Notes: generated by a model not told the origin, from the letters alone. Positions 1-11,085 are shown, counted from the first letter of the stretch. The stretch: 64,000 bases of DNA from Elephas maximus indicus (GCF_024166365.1 NC_064822.1:149488823-149552822), one strand, 5' to 3'. Program-made: numbers and translations.

Positions 1-276
1 TACAAAATTTTGAAGGAAAATTTTGCAAATTAGAATCCCTAGAGACAATTGATAACAGAAATGAAAGCCTACCTGCAATATTTTTGTGGAGGTTTCATGC
101 AAAATATGAGGATGTTTATATTTAACATAAAAAACAAAAACAAAACTAGTTGAAAAAAGAAAAAAATGTGAGTGATGAAGCCAGAGTCTTTATCTCTGCT
201 TATCTACTTGTGTGTTTGTCAGCACTTAGCTTCTCTGAGCTCTGATTATAATCTGGAAAGTTAGCATAGAAAAAAG
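1..276. other. Unassigned AT-rich sequence
   Basis: I see no gene, RNA or recognisable repeat here, only short A-rich stretches. It may be old degraded repeat or unique DNA. Confidence 0.5.
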
Positions 277-280
277 AAAA

Positions 281-430
281 CAAAACCCATTGCCGTTGAG
301 TCCATTCCAACCCATAGCAACCCTACAGGACAGAGTAGAACTGCCCCACAGTTTCCAAGAGTGCCTGTTGGTTTCAAACTGCCAACCTTTTTGTTAGCAG
401 CAGTAGCTCTCAACTACTAAACCACTAGGG
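281..430 (-). mobile_element. AfroSINE, short form, minus strand
   Basis: Reading left to right, the sequence shows the complement of the SINE 3' end (CCCATTGCCGTTGAGTC), then the complement of the GGGGCAGTTCTACTCTGTCC-like block, then the complement of the tRNA-like head ending in ACCACTAGGG. The central block present in long AfroSINEs is missing. The element is non-coding. No clear target-site duplication was seen, so the ends are approximate. Confidence 0.85.
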
Positions 431-2569
431 TAGATACTCTACAAATTACAGTGATCTACATTCTTACTCCAGATTCCAAAGAAATGGAGAAGGGTTGATT
501 GCTAGTAACAGTCTCTCAAAAAAAAAAAAAGTGTAAGGATGCCATTGTTAGATATGTTTAAGTTGAAAGTATTCAAGTGGTATTTTGTCTCTGTCCTCTT
601 CCATGCTTTAAAACATAATTCCGTTATCATTACAAAATCTGCTTGGTATCTCTGGTTAGAATTTTCCATACACATTGCTAAAATGTATATTATATAGATT
701 AATATACTTAGGATCCATGAAGAGTTAATTTGAAAGATTCCATGGATCAATTGTTTGCAGCATTAATGTAATTTATATCTATGATTTAGTTTAACGTATT
801 AATTGACTGCTTATTATTTTAACTTCTCCATTGAATTTTGTCCAAATTTTGGTACTCTCCATTCCAAAGTGTTACCTTAAACCCATGTCCCCTCCAAATA
901 TTATATAAATATCAGTATCAATACCAGGTTTGGGTAGTCATCTCTGATGAGGCAGGGGAAATTTTAAGTCATTGTCCAAACGACCTTTAATCTAGGAACC
1001 AGTATGATCCTAGGATGTGAAGAATAACTGGGTTGGAAGAAGAAGGTAGCAGTTTGGGTCTGATGATCCAGGAGAAAATCAGACAGCAGTGTAGTAAAAA
1101 AGGTGAGTTATAAAGACCATAGCACAGTTCAGGAGCATTGGTCAAGAAGATGTGAAAATGTACGAGCCATTTTCCCTCTGAAGGGCATAAGGGGAATGAA
1201 ACAGTAAGTGGAGGTAGAGATGAGGTGAAGTTTCATTTTTAATTTTGCAGATAACAGAAAATTTATTGTACTGTATTTTCTTTTTAATTTATCTAAATTA
1301 TCAGAATTATTTGGAAATTAAAATTTGATGCCAAATTTCTAACCACTCCAAGCAATGTGGACACCTTAGAAATGATTGTACACTCTGCTACTCTTTTTTT
1401 TTTTTTTTAAATGATTGGTGTTTTATAGATTTGATCTGGCCTAAAGAGATTGAATGGAACAAAATGTCTTTTTATCTTTATGCACGTGAGGATAAGAAAC
1501 TAGCTAAAAATGAACAAAACCTTTGATAAGCTTCCATCACAAACTCCTCAAACCTGTTAAGTGTTTTTCTTATATTACTACTTATAAGCATCTGCTGTAA
1601 ACACATTCATATTTAGAAAAACAGTGGAACAATGTCACCAATTATTTCATCATAGTGCATGTTTAGAACTTTGGGAATCCTGCTGTTCTTAAAACTTCCA
1701 GGAACTGCCCTCCTCACATAAGAAATGATCAATGCATGTGAGATGGAAGAAAAGAACATGTAAAAATGGAACTATTTAGAATAAGCTGGCTCTGTGGGAA
1801 GATGCTTTTCTGGTAAGATGATATATAGAATATCATAAACATCAGAGTTAGCTAAATTACAACTAAGTGTAATAGATTAGATTGTGAGAGAAACTTTCAT
1901 AGAAAAACCACTTTTTAAAACTTTTGTTCTTTTTTTGTTCTTTGTAACTTAAATAAGAGCAGCGGATTTTTTTTTTCTTTTTGGTGTTTAATATTTTTAA
2001 GGTTTTGATTGATGCATTATGAATTATTTTTCTAATATTATTGTCAACTTTCAAATTTTACTTCTATATTTTTATATAACAGTGATACTGTTTATCATCA
2101 GTTCAGATCATACACTTCTAGAGTTGAACCAATTACTGTTTAAACCTCTTTAAAAATGGGGATGACATTCTTCCCATGGCATTCTACTGTGTTTTGGGTC
2201 AGAATTATGTATTAAAGTACTTTTCCAATATTAAGTTGAATTCTTCTCTGTTCTCTTGAATGTAGAAAAACAATTGGCAAGGCTATCAGTGGTGTATATT
2301 CCTTCCTTCAAATATTTGAAGAGAAACTTCATTTTTTGTTTTCACTAGGTTAAAAGCCCTCAGTTATCTTTTCCTTTATTTTTTTTTCCCCCCAAACTCT
2401 TCTAGGGTCTGTTTTCAATTAAGGCAGCTTGAGTTATGTGCAAATATTCAAGTCTGTTGTAAGAAAAAATATAGTATGATTACCAATGTTCTTAATTTAA
2501 ACACTACATTTAAAGTGATGCGAAATAAAGTTTGACACATGGTAACAATTTCATAATTATTTGTTTTCA
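431..2569. other. Long unassigned AT-rich stretch
   Basis: No convincing coding region is present; open frames are short and interrupted. T-runs lie near 1395-1410 and 1970-1980. A segment around 870-1000 has the feel of an old degraded repeat, but I could not assign it. No promoter, splice structure or RNA gene was recognised. Confidence 0.5.
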
Positions 2570-2745
2570 GTTAAAATTCTCACCTCTCCCATTCTGTCTT
2601 TGTTCATTGTATTCCACTTCCCTCCCTCCTCCTTTGTTCCTTTCCTTCCTTCCTTTCTTCCTCAATCTCTCCCTTCACTTTCCTCTTACTCTCACTTCCT
2701 AACTAGTGTTTCTCTCCTCTCTCTCTTTCTTCTTGTGTGACCACT
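2570..2745. repeat. Pyrimidine-rich low-complexity tract
   Basis: This stretch is dominated by C and T on the plus strand, with TTCC and CTCT units and no fixed repeat register. It is a mirror-rich polypurine:polypyrimidine tract, ordinary in mammalian intergenic DNA. Confidence 0.75.
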
Positions 2746-2767
2746 ATGTGGAGAAATGTCAATAATA

Positions 2768-2934
2768 GCTCAAACAAAACAAAACATTGCCTTCGAGTTG
2801 ATTCCGACTCATAGCGACCCTATAGGACAGAGTAGAATTGACCTGTAGAGTTTCCAGGGAGCTCCTGGTAGAATTAGCCTGCTGACCTTTTGGTTAGCAT
2901 CCAATCTCTTAACCATTATGCCACCAGGGTTTCC
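2768..2934 (-). mobile_element. AfroSINE, short form, minus strand, with TSD
   Basis: A complete short-form AfroSINE in antisense: an A-rich complement of the tail, then GAGTTGATTCCGACTCATAG, and ending with the complement of the head (CCACCAGGGTTTCC). The 7-bp direct repeat AATAATA at 2761-2767 and 2935-2941 fits a target-site duplication from LINE-driven insertion. Confidence 0.93.
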
Positions 2935-2941
2935 AATAATA

Positions 2942-3272
2942 ACTTAGATTGACATAAAGGCAGCCACAAATAACAATTGGGTAAATCAAACCATTCATTT
3001 TTATAAAGCACATAGAAGGAACTGGTAAAGATATATATTAGAGAGAGTACAAGATTATCTAAATCTCCACCACCATGTGCACATTTGTATATGATTCTAT
3101 CTCAATGACACCTTCTAGAAGACTATCTCCCCAACCCCAAATTCAACATCATAAATTAAGCATTTAGTTAGAGTAGCATTGAACATAGGATAGTTTAGAC
3201 TTGTACTGGGTTATTCTTACCTAAGAACTTATTTTCGAGTTGCACAATGTATACTATGTGATTACACAGCAC
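2942..3272. other. Unassigned stretch between AfroSINEs
   Basis: I recognise no feature in this AT-rich segment. It provides the target site for the RTE and AfroSINE that follow. Confidence 0.5.
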
Positions 3273-3288
3273 TATGGAAAACTGAAAG

Positions 3289-3452
3289 GAGCCCTGGTGA
3301 TGCAGTGGTTAAGAAATTGGTTGCTAACCAAAAGGTCAGCAGTTTGAAACCACAAGCTGCTCTTTGGAAACCCTACTGGGCAGTTCTATTCTGTCCTGTA
3401 GGGTCATGAGGAGTCAGAACTGACTTGATGGCAACTGTCTGTTTTTGTTTTT
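3289..3452 (+). mobile_element. AfroSINE, short form, plus strand, with long TSD
   Basis: The head (GAGCCCTGGTGATGCAGTGG), the B-box-like GGTCAGCAGTTTGAAACC and the 3' core (GAGTCAGAACTGACTTGATGG) are in order. The repeat TATGGAAAACTGAAAG / AATAGAAAACTGAAAG at 3273-3288 and 3453-3468 flanks it. The insertion lies at the left boundary of RTE copy A, so the RTE was probably already present. Confidence 0.93.
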
Positions 3453-3577
3453 AATAGAAAACTGAAAGCAGAGAATATCAGAAAGATGTTTAGGTGTGTT
3501 TTATTGACTACACTAAGGCATTCAACTACATGGATCATAACAAATTTTGGATAACATTGAGAAGAATAGAAATTCCG

Positions 3578-3612
3578 GAATTGACTCGACGGCACTGGGT
3601 TTAGGTTTTTTT
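3578..3612 (+). mobile_element. 35-bp AfroSINE tail fragment inside RTE A
   Basis: The segment reads as only the last bases of an AfroSINE (GACTCGACGGCACTGGGTTT plus a T-run) and interrupts otherwise continuous RTE sequence. It may be an extremely 5'-truncated SINE insertion that removed a few RTE bases; gene conversion is the alternative. Confidence 0.65.
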
Positions 3613-4242
3613 AATTATGCTTATGTGGAAACTGTACACAGACCAAGGGACAGTCATTTGAAGAGAACAAAGTGATAGTGTGTGATTTAAAATCAGGGAA
3701 GGTGTGTGTCAGGGTTGTATCCTTTCACCATACTTAGTCAGTCTGTATGCTGAGCAAATAATCCAAGAAACTGGACTATCTGAGGAAGAACTTGGCATCA
3801 GGATTGGAGGAAGACTCATTAACAACTCATTACCTTACGCAGATGATGCAACCTTGCTTGCTTAAGTTGAAGAGGGCTGTGAACATTACTGATGAAGATC
3901 AAAATCATAGCCTTCAGTATGGATCACACCTCAACATAAAGAAAACAAAAATCCTCACAGCTGGATCAGTAAGCAGCATCATGATAAATGGAGAAAAGAT
4001 TGAAGTTGTCAAGGATTTCCTTTTACTTGTATTCACAACCAACGCCCATGGAAGCCACATTCAATAAATCAAATGGCATATTGCATTAGGCAAATTGCTG
4101 CAAGAGACCTCTTTAGAGTGTTGAAAAGCAAAGATGTCACGTTGAGGACTAAGGTATGCCTGAAGGAAGCCATAGCATTTTCAATCGCTTCATATGCACG
4201 TGAAAGCTGGGCAATGAATAAGGAAGACCTAAAAAGAACTGA

Positions 4243-4415
4243 GGAAATCCTGGTGGCTTAGTGGTTAAGAGTTACAGTTACTAACCAAAAGGTCAGCAGT
4301 TCCAATCCACGAGGCATTCCTTGAAAACACTGTGGAGCAGTTCTATTCTGTCCTATAGGGTTGCTACGAGTCAGAATCGGCTCGACGGCAATGGGTTTGG
4401 TTTGCTTTTTTTAAG
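4243..4415 (+). mobile_element. AfroSINE, short form, inserted in RTE A
   Basis: The order is head GGAAATCCTGGTGGCTTAGT, core GAGTCAGAATCGGCTCGACG, T-rich tail. The flanking repeat AAGAACTGA (4234-4242) / AAGAATTGA (4416-4424) is RTE sequence duplicated at the target. The SINE therefore inserted after RTE A. Confidence 0.95.
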
Positions 4416-4466
4416 AAGAATTGAAGCCTTTGAATTATGGTGTTGTTCTCAAATATTGAATATACC

Positions 4467-6344
4467 GTGTTGTTGTTAGGTGCCATCGAGTTGGTTCTGA
4501 CTCATAACAACCCTATGTAAAACAGAACGAAATACTGCCGAGTCCTGCACTGTCCTCACGATGGTTATTATGCTTGAGCCCATTGTTGCAGCCACTTTGT
4601 CGATCCACCTTGTTGAGAGTCTTCCTCTTTTTCACTGACTCTCTACTTTACCAAGAATGATGTCCTTCTCCAGGGACTGATTCCTTATGATACCATGTCC
4701 AAAATACATGAGACATAGTCTAGCAATCCTTGCTTCTATGGAGCATTCTGGCTGTACTTCTTCCAAGACAGATTTGTTTATTCTTTTGGCAGTCCATGGT
4801 ATATTTGATATTCATTGCCAACACCACAATTCATTCTTCTTTATTCATTGTCCAGCTGTCACAAGCATATGAGGTGATTGAAAACATCATGGGTTGGGTC
4901 AGGCACACCTTAGTCTTCAAGGTGCCATCTTTGCTTTTCGACACTTTAAAGAGGTCCTTTGCAGCAGATCTGCCCAATGCAATTTGTCTTTTGATTTCTT
5001 GACTGCTGCTTCCCTGGGTGTTAATTGTGGATCCAAGTAAAATGAAATCCTTGACAACTTCGGTCTTTTCTTGTTTACCATTATGTTCCTTATTGGTCCA
5101 GTTGTGAGGATTTATGTTTTCTTTTGATAAGGTGTATTCTATACTGAAGGTTGTGGTATTTAATCTTCATCAGTAAGTGCTTCAAATTCTCTTCACTTTC
5201 AGGAAGCAAAGTTGTATATCACAGGCTGTTAATTAGTCTTTCTCCAATTTTGATGCCCCATTCTTCTTCATATAGTCCAGCTTCTCAGAATATTTGCTCA
5301 GCATACAGATTGAATAAGTGTAGTGAAAGGATACACTTTTGATGAACATCTTTCCTGACTTTATACCATAGCAGTATCCCTTTGTTGTGTTCCAACGACT
5401 ACCTCTTGACATATGTACAGACTCCTAGTAAGCACAATTAAGTGTCCCGGAATTACCATTATTTGCAATATTATCCGTAGTTTGTCATGATCCACACAGT
5501 TGAAAGACTTTGCATGGCCAATAAAACATAAGAAACATCTTTCTGGTATTTTCCGCTTTTAGCCAGGATCCATCTGACATCACCTATGTCTTCTTCTAAA
5601 TCCAGAATGAATTTCTCACAGTTTTCTGTCGATATACAGCTGCAGCTGCTTTTGAATGAAATGCAGCAAAACTTTACTTGCTTGTGATATTAATAATATT
5701 GTTCAATGATTTCCATATTCAGTTGGATCACATTTCTTGGGAATATGGATCTCTTCCATTCAGTTGTCCAGGTAGCTGTCTTCCAAATTTCTTGGCATAG
5801 ATGACTAAGCATTTCCAGTGGTGCATCTGTTTGTTGCAGCATTTCAATTGGTATTCTGTCAATTCCTGGAGCCTTGATTTTTGCCAATGCCTTCAGTGCT
5901 GCTTGGACTTCTTCCTTCAGTACCATAGATTCTTGATCATATGCTACACCTCCTGAAATTGTTGAAAGCTGACCAGTTCTGTTTGGTATAGTGACTTTGT
6001 GAATTCCCTCCATCTTCTTTTGATGCTTCCTGCATCATTTTATATTTTTGTCATAGAATCCTTTGATATTTCAACCTGAGGCTTGAATTTTTTTTCTTTA
6101 GTTCTTTTAACTTGAGAAATGCGAAGTGTGTTCTTCCCTTTTTTCTCTACATCCAGGTTTTGCAAATGTCATTCTAACATTTTGTCTTCTCCAGTCACCC
6201 TCTGAAATCTCCTGTTCTGCTCTTTTACTTCATTGTGTCTTCCTTTTGCTTTAGCTACTCAATGTTCAAGGTCAGGTTTCAGGGTCTCTTCTGATGTCCA
6301 TTTTGGTCTTTTCTTTCTTTCTTCTCTTTTTAATGACCTCTTGT
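4467..6344 (-). mobile_element. RTE LINE copy B, 3' portion (minus strand)
   Basis: From left to right the sequence is the antisense of an RTE 3' end (GTTGTTGTTAGGTGCC), the C-terminal domain, the RT core and the linker between endonuclease and RT. An open stretch at 5690-6013 (minus) reads AKIKAPGIDRIPIEML, the conserved start of the RTE reverse transcriptase. Other frames are broken. At 6344 the sequence switches abruptly to the sense strand of the same LINE's 5' end. Together with 6345-7306 this forms one 5'-inverted insertion flanked by the TSD GAATATACC. Confidence 0.93.
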
Positions 6345-7306
6345 CTGTCACTTTGTTGTATTCTGGGTGCTTGGATATTGCTGTGATTCTGAAAGCTATG
6401 TCACCAGTATTCAAATACAAATAGGGTCACCCATGGTGGACAGGTTTCAGCTGTACTTCCAGACTAAGACAGGCCAGAAAGAAGGACTCGGTGGTCTTCT
6501 TCTGAAAAGTATTAGACCGTGAAAACTTACGTATAGCAGGAGAACATTGTCTGATATAGTGCCAGGAGATGAGCCCCTCAGATTGGAAGGCCCTCAAAAG
6601 ATGATGGGGGATGAGCTGCCTCCTCAAAGTAGAGTTGACCTTATAGACATAGATGGAATCAAGTTTTCATGTCCTTCATTTGCTGATGTGGCACAACTCA
6701 AAATGACAAGAAACAGCAGCAAACATCCATTAATAATCGGAATGTGGAATTTATGAAGTATGAATCTAGGAAAATTGGAAACTGTCAAAAATGAAATGGA
6801 ATGCTTAAACATTGATATCTTAGGCATTGGTGAGCTGAAATAGACTGGTATCGGCCATTTTGAATCAGACAATCATATGGTCTACTATGCTGGGAATGAC
6901 AACTTGAAGAGGAGTGGCATTGCATTCATTGTCAAAAAGAACATTTCAAGATCTATCCTGACGTATACATGCCTACAAGGAAGACCAGTTAGTACAACTA
7001 TTATTCAAGTTTATGTACCAACTACTAAGGCCAAAGATGAAGAAGTTGAAGATTTTTACCAACTTTTGCCATCTGAAATTGATCAAACATGCAATTGGAT
7101 GCATTAATTATTACTGGTGATTGGAATCCAAAAGTTGAAAACAAAGAAGAATCAGTATTTGGAAAAAACTGCCTTGGTAAAAGAAATGATGCCAGAGATT
7201 ACATGATAGAATTTTGCAAGACCAATGACTTCTTCATTACAAATACCTTTTTTCAACAGAATAAAGGGCAAATAGACAGTTGGACCTCACCAGATGGAAT
7301 ACACAG
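6345..7306 (+). mobile_element. RTE LINE copy B, inverted 5' portion (plus strand)
   Basis: The segment starts at what looks like the true RTE 5' terminus (CTGTCACTTTGTTGTATTCT), followed by the 5' leader and the N-terminal endonuclease region. Translated pieces include MVYYAGNDNLKRSGIAFIVK and the AP-endonuclease-like ITGDWNPKV. It stops just after SPDGIHRN, before the expected QID motif. It is the complement of what copy B's minus part lacks, apart from about 250 bp lost at the junction. This is the layout expected from twin priming. The right TSD is GAATATACC at 7307-7315. Confidence 0.92.
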
Positions 7307-7642
7307 GAATATACCATGCACTGCCAGAATAACAAATCTGTCTTGAAAATACAGCCAGAATACTCCTTAGAAGGGAGGATGGAGACACTTTGTCTCATTT
7401 ACTTTGTACATGTTATCAGAAGGAACAAATCCCTGTAGAATCCCATCATGCTTGCTAAAGCAGAGGGTCAGTGAAAAAGAGGAAGACCCTGATCGAGATG
7501 GAGTGATACAGTGGCTGCAACAATGGGATCAAACATAGCAATTATTTGAGGATAGCACAGGACTGGGCAGTGTTTCATTCTGTTTTACACGGGGTCATTA
7601 ATAGTCGGAACTGACTTGAGAGAACCTAACAACAACAACAAC
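7307..7642 (+). mobile_element. RTE LINE copy A, right part (3' end, plus)
   Basis: RTE A resumes with ATACCATGCACTGCCAGAAT and runs to the standard 3' end with a CTAACAACAACAACA tail. It contains the end of the RT C-terminal domain, broken by substitutions. The last ~40 bp before the tail resemble the AfroSINE 3' end, the expected SINE-LINE partnership. Confidence 0.92.
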
Positions 7643-7794
7643 ATAGAAAACTTCTATTAGCCATTGATTTTTTTCCTTTCGCAAACTCTTCAGGCCTAAT
7701 TCACACAGTTGAATTCTCCTAAAATTAATCTCTGATATTGCTTTATTTTAATTTCATCTGTCTGCTGGCCCACATTAACATGACTCAGTGTTTT

Positions 7795-8030
7795 TTAAAT
7801 CTTTCCTTTTGTGTTTATTGATGTAATATTTACACACAAAAAAATCCATCCTTTTTAAGTATACAATTCTGTGAATTTTGACAAAGTTAGACAGTGGTAT
7901 AAACATCACTATTTTCAAAACAAAGAACCATTGTTTAAAATGGTTTCTTCACTAACCTTTGTAGTCTCTTCCCTTTCTCCAGCTCCAGTATCTGCCAACA
8001 ACAGATATGATTACCTTACCTACAGTTTCA
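7795..8030 (-). mobile_element. Old L1 3'-UTR fragment (minus)
   Basis: The pattern of TTGATGTAATATTTACACAC, then TACAATTCTGTGAATTTTGA, then CAAAGAACC resembles the antisense of the A-rich 3' region of ancient mammalian L1M elements. The fragment is diverged with loose boundaries. No coding potential. Confidence 0.6.
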
Positions 8031-9179
8031 TCTCTCCTAGAATGCCATATAATAGATATTCTCTTTTTACAGGCACTAATCCCTTGTTTCTTAAAGTGAG
8101 TGTATAACAGGTACAATAAGTTGTTCTAATGAGACAGGGTAATACAGTTTTTGAGCCTAGACATTATTTCTTAATGAATTCTACCTGAAAAGAAATAAGG
8201 TCCCTGGCTTGAAAATTTCAAAAAGGGCTATTTATTTAAGTTGCACATCATTAAGAATATTTTCTAAAACTCAAAAATGGGAAATCTTCAAAAATCCAAA
8301 GATAGTCTTGAATTAGGAGAACACTACTTTGACAAATCAAGTAACAATCCAATGGCAATTTTATCTGATGCCTCTCAAATGAGATAACCAAAACCTGTGC
8401 CTTAAATGGTAACTTGGAGGTTAAAGATGAGACATGTGCCCGCTGAGATAAGAACCTGTTGGTAAAGTACATTCCTTCCAGCAGAGATTGGGTTTGTCTT
8501 TTCTGTTGCATCAAGATATGCCAGAGAAGTATTTCCCAAAGAGAAGTATGAAACAACTAAACAAAATGACGATGAGACATGATTGAAGATTCCAGTGATT
8601 TTGGGGGAATGGAGTTTACATTATCCACTCAAGCATACTGATAGTTTTCTGGTGGGAAAAATAGGGCTGAAAATTGCATGTGTTGTGATAGTTTGGTAGC
8701 AGAGTACAAAATAGATTCTCTGAAACAGCATTTAAAAACCCTCTCAGGAGTATAAACATTATTCCTTCCTCGCCTGTGGGCAGCAGGGTGTAGCATATGA
8801 GACATATGTACCATAGAGCGAAAGTTGCCTAACAGCAGGGACATGCTCACTCCTTCTCTGTGGTCCCAATTTGGTCTGTAGATTATTAGGCAGTATTTCT
8901 GCTCTAGACAAGATGAAGAGAGATTTAGAATGCATAAACATATGCGTTAGAGTAATACTCCCAGAACAATATAAATTAAAAATTGTACAATTTTCAATTT
9001 TTATAAGAAGACAAAATAATTCTCTGTATAATTTGTTGCAGATATGATATTTGTGAAGTTTGAAACAATTGGTTTATGCATTGTAGTTTAAATTTATAGA
9101 CTTACGGGGAATTAATCAATATATATGTATTATATATATAGCTCCTAGATACATACATATATTTTATTCCTTAAGCCGG
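8031..9179. other. Unassigned stretch with no recognisable gene
   Basis: Two short open frames on the minus strand around 8250-8940 show no family features, no start context and no codon bias that I can judge. The only structure is AT-rich (TATATA)-like sequence around 9118-9165. Confidence 0.5.
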
Positions 9180-9480
9180 TATAAAAGAGCAAATGACTCT
9201 GTAAAGTCTTTCTATTCATTCATATGGAGCCTTGGTGGCACAGTGGTTAAAGCATTCTGCTGCTAACTGAAAGGCTGGCAGTTCAAACCCACAAGGTGTT
9301 CCTCAGGAGAAAGATGTGGCAGCCTGCTTCCATAAAGCTTTACAACCTTGGAAACCCTATGAGACAGTTCTACTCTGTCATATAGGGTCACCGTGAGTCG
9401 GAATCGACTCAACAGTAACAGGCTTTTGGTTTATATTTTAACCCCTAAAATAGTATAAGAGAGCAAAGGACACTGTGAAG
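9180..9480. repeat. 27-bp direct repeat pair flanking an AfroSINE
   Basis: TATAAAAGAGCAAATGACTC... at 9180-9206 and TATAAGAGAGCAAAGGACAC... at 9454-9480 match at 23 of 27 positions. The AfroSINE lies between them but does not abut either copy. They may be an unusually long target-site duplication or an older local duplication. Confidence 0.6.
9226..9437 (+). mobile_element. AfroSINE, long form, plus strand
   Basis: This copy keeps the central block (AGAAAGATGTGGCAGCCTGC, then TAAAGCTTTACAACC) between the tRNA-like head and the CCCTATGAGACAGTTCTACT core. It ends with GAGTCGGAATCGACTCAACA. Long-form copies are the ancestral AfroSINE structure. See the 27-bp flanking repeat entry for its surroundings. 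Confidence 0.92.
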
Positions 9481-9838
9481 AATGACTATATTTTAGAAGC
9501 CAGTGACTTATCCTCTAAACTCGAATCTAGTAATGATTCATTTTTTTTTTCCTTTTTGATTAAGACTCATAAAATATACTTTGTTTCTAGAAGTACAGGT
9601 GATTTTTGCCATCTTTTCTATTTGAAAAATAGCACTCTAAAGAGAACACTGGATATTTCACATCATTATTTCAATTTTCCAACCCCGTTATTTCAACTTC
9701 CCAATATTAAAGAGAATTGGACTGCCAACATGGCTTAGGCTTCTCATAAAACTGTTTTCACATTTTGTTTCTGTAGAAATTTCACCAAAAATGTATATCT
9801 TTTTTTTAAAAAAAAAGGTAACTGCAATTCAAAGAGTA

Positions 9839-10190
9839 CAATTGTTCCTCAGTATTTGTGGGAGATTTCTTCCAGGGCCCTTGTGGATACCAAAATCTGT
9901 GGATGCTCAAGTCTCTTATATAAATTGGGTAGTATTTGCTTGGAAACCCCAATGGCGTAGTGGTTACGAGCTACGGCTGCTAACCAAAGGGTCGGCCCTT
10001 TGACTCCGCCAGGCACTCCTTTGAAACTCTATGGTTCAGTTCTACTCTGCCCCATAAGGTCTCTATGAGTCGGAATCGACTCGACAGCACTGGGTATTAT
10101 TTGCTTTATCCTAAGCACATCCTCCAGTATACTTTAAATCATCTCTAGGTACTTATAATACCTAATACAATGTAAACTGTTTTGTTAAAC
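9839..10190 (+). mobile_element. Tigger-like mammalian DNA-transposon fragment, split by an AfroSINE
   Basis: The sequence GTATTTGTGGGAGATTTCTT, then GGATACCAAAATCTGTGGAT, then AAATCATCTCTAGGTACTTA follows the layout of a widespread non-autonomous pogo/Tigger-type family. TA precedes the first element base, as expected. The exact family name is uncertain. An AfroSINE interrupts it at 9942-10096. Confidence 0.65.
9942..10096 (+). mobile_element. AfroSINE, short form, plus strand, with TSD
   Basis: The head GAAACCCCAATGGCGTAGTG, B-box-like region and 3' core GAGTCGGAATCGACTCGACA are all present. The direct repeat GTATTTGCTT / TTATTTGCTT (about 9932-9941 and 10096-10105) is duplicated DNA-transposon sequence, so the SINE landed inside that older element. 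Confidence 0.94.
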
Positions 10191-10900
10191 CAGACATTAT
10201 TGAATGGAAAGGTCCTTCTTTTCATCATTTTCTCTTAATTTGTTGCAGGGGTTAAAAGAATGAGGTGGAAAAGTTTGTGTAACCTGAGTATTATGATCAA
10301 AAGTAAAAGCGTAGTTTGACTCCTTCAAGTCTTCTTCAGTAATCAAATTGGCACAATTAAAGTGTGCTTCTTCTGTTAATTGAACGTTTAAAGTAACAGT
10401 AACAACTGTTAATGAAGAGTTGTTCATTTAAGATACGGATAAAATATTTTTAACAGATCATACATAATTTATTTGACTGCCTCTTGAATTGTTATCGACT
10501 TTGGCTGGTCCTCTAATATCTCAGTTGATTTCCTCATGACATAGTGTTTTTATAAGATTTTTGGCTTGCCTTTGCAATAGCATATATGACACTTAAATAT
10601 TTGCCCATTTTATGAACTCACAATTTTACTTCTAAGTAAATGCTCAAAACATACATAGAAGAATCTTAATTACATTATTTGTACTAGTACAACTGGAAAC
10701 ATCTCAGTCCATCTACTAAAAAATAAAGAAATGTACTGTAGCAAATTCTTATAATGCAATTTTTCACAGCAATGGATATGAAGCTATGTATACTAATCTT
10801 GAGGAATCTCACAGAAAAAAAATGCAGACCTCAAAGCACACTATATCATTCTATTTACAGGACATTGGTGCTACTTGTACATATCAGTTCATTCATATCA
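10191..10900. other. Unassigned AT-rich stretch
   Basis: A short minus-strand open frame (10197-10427) has no recognisable family features. I see no RNA gene or regulatory structure. Confidence 0.45.
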
Positions 10901-11077
10901 ATCTAGAAAAATTCTCAGTGAATGTCCCCATTTATTGCTTTTATTCTTTCATTTTCTCTCCTCTCTTCTATTTTCTCCTCTTCTTTTCAGTCATCTTATT
11001 TCATCTTATGCTCTCTTATCTCTCTCTCTTTTTTCTTTCTCTCTTCCTCTCCCCATCTCATTTTGGGGCTCTAAAAC
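10900..11077 (-). mobile_element. Old L1 ORF1/5' region, first piece (minus)
   Basis: The T/C-rich run ending in GGGGCTCTAAAACGTATGCT resembles the antisense of the ORF1 region of an old mammalian L1. It continues after the AfroSINE and L1 insertions at 11515. It is non-coding by decay. Confidence 0.6.
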
Positions 11078-11085
11078 GTATGCTG

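Larger units (their letters stand above)
3463..4466 (+). mobile_element. RTE LINE copy A, left part (5'-truncated, plus)
   Basis: This is the reverse-transcriptase (RT) and C-terminal part of an RTE1_LA-like LINE in sense. It starts at the CTGAAAGCAGAGAATA stretch and runs through the catalytic Y-A-D-D codons (TACGCAGATGATGC, about 3835-3848). Frameshifts and stops break the frame, so no protein can be made. An AfroSINE interrupts it at 4243-4415 and a short SINE tail at about 3578-3612. At 4466 it stops inside the motif GAATATACC, where RTE copy B is inserted. It resumes at 7307-7642. The element TSD appears to be ATGGAAAACT (3274-3283) and ATAGAAAACT (7643-7652). Confidence 0.9.

Noticed and set aside
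4687-5002. Plus-strand open frames of 61 and 90 codons
   Set aside because: They are the antisense of the RTE B C-terminal domain; the same antisense frame appears in other RTE copies.
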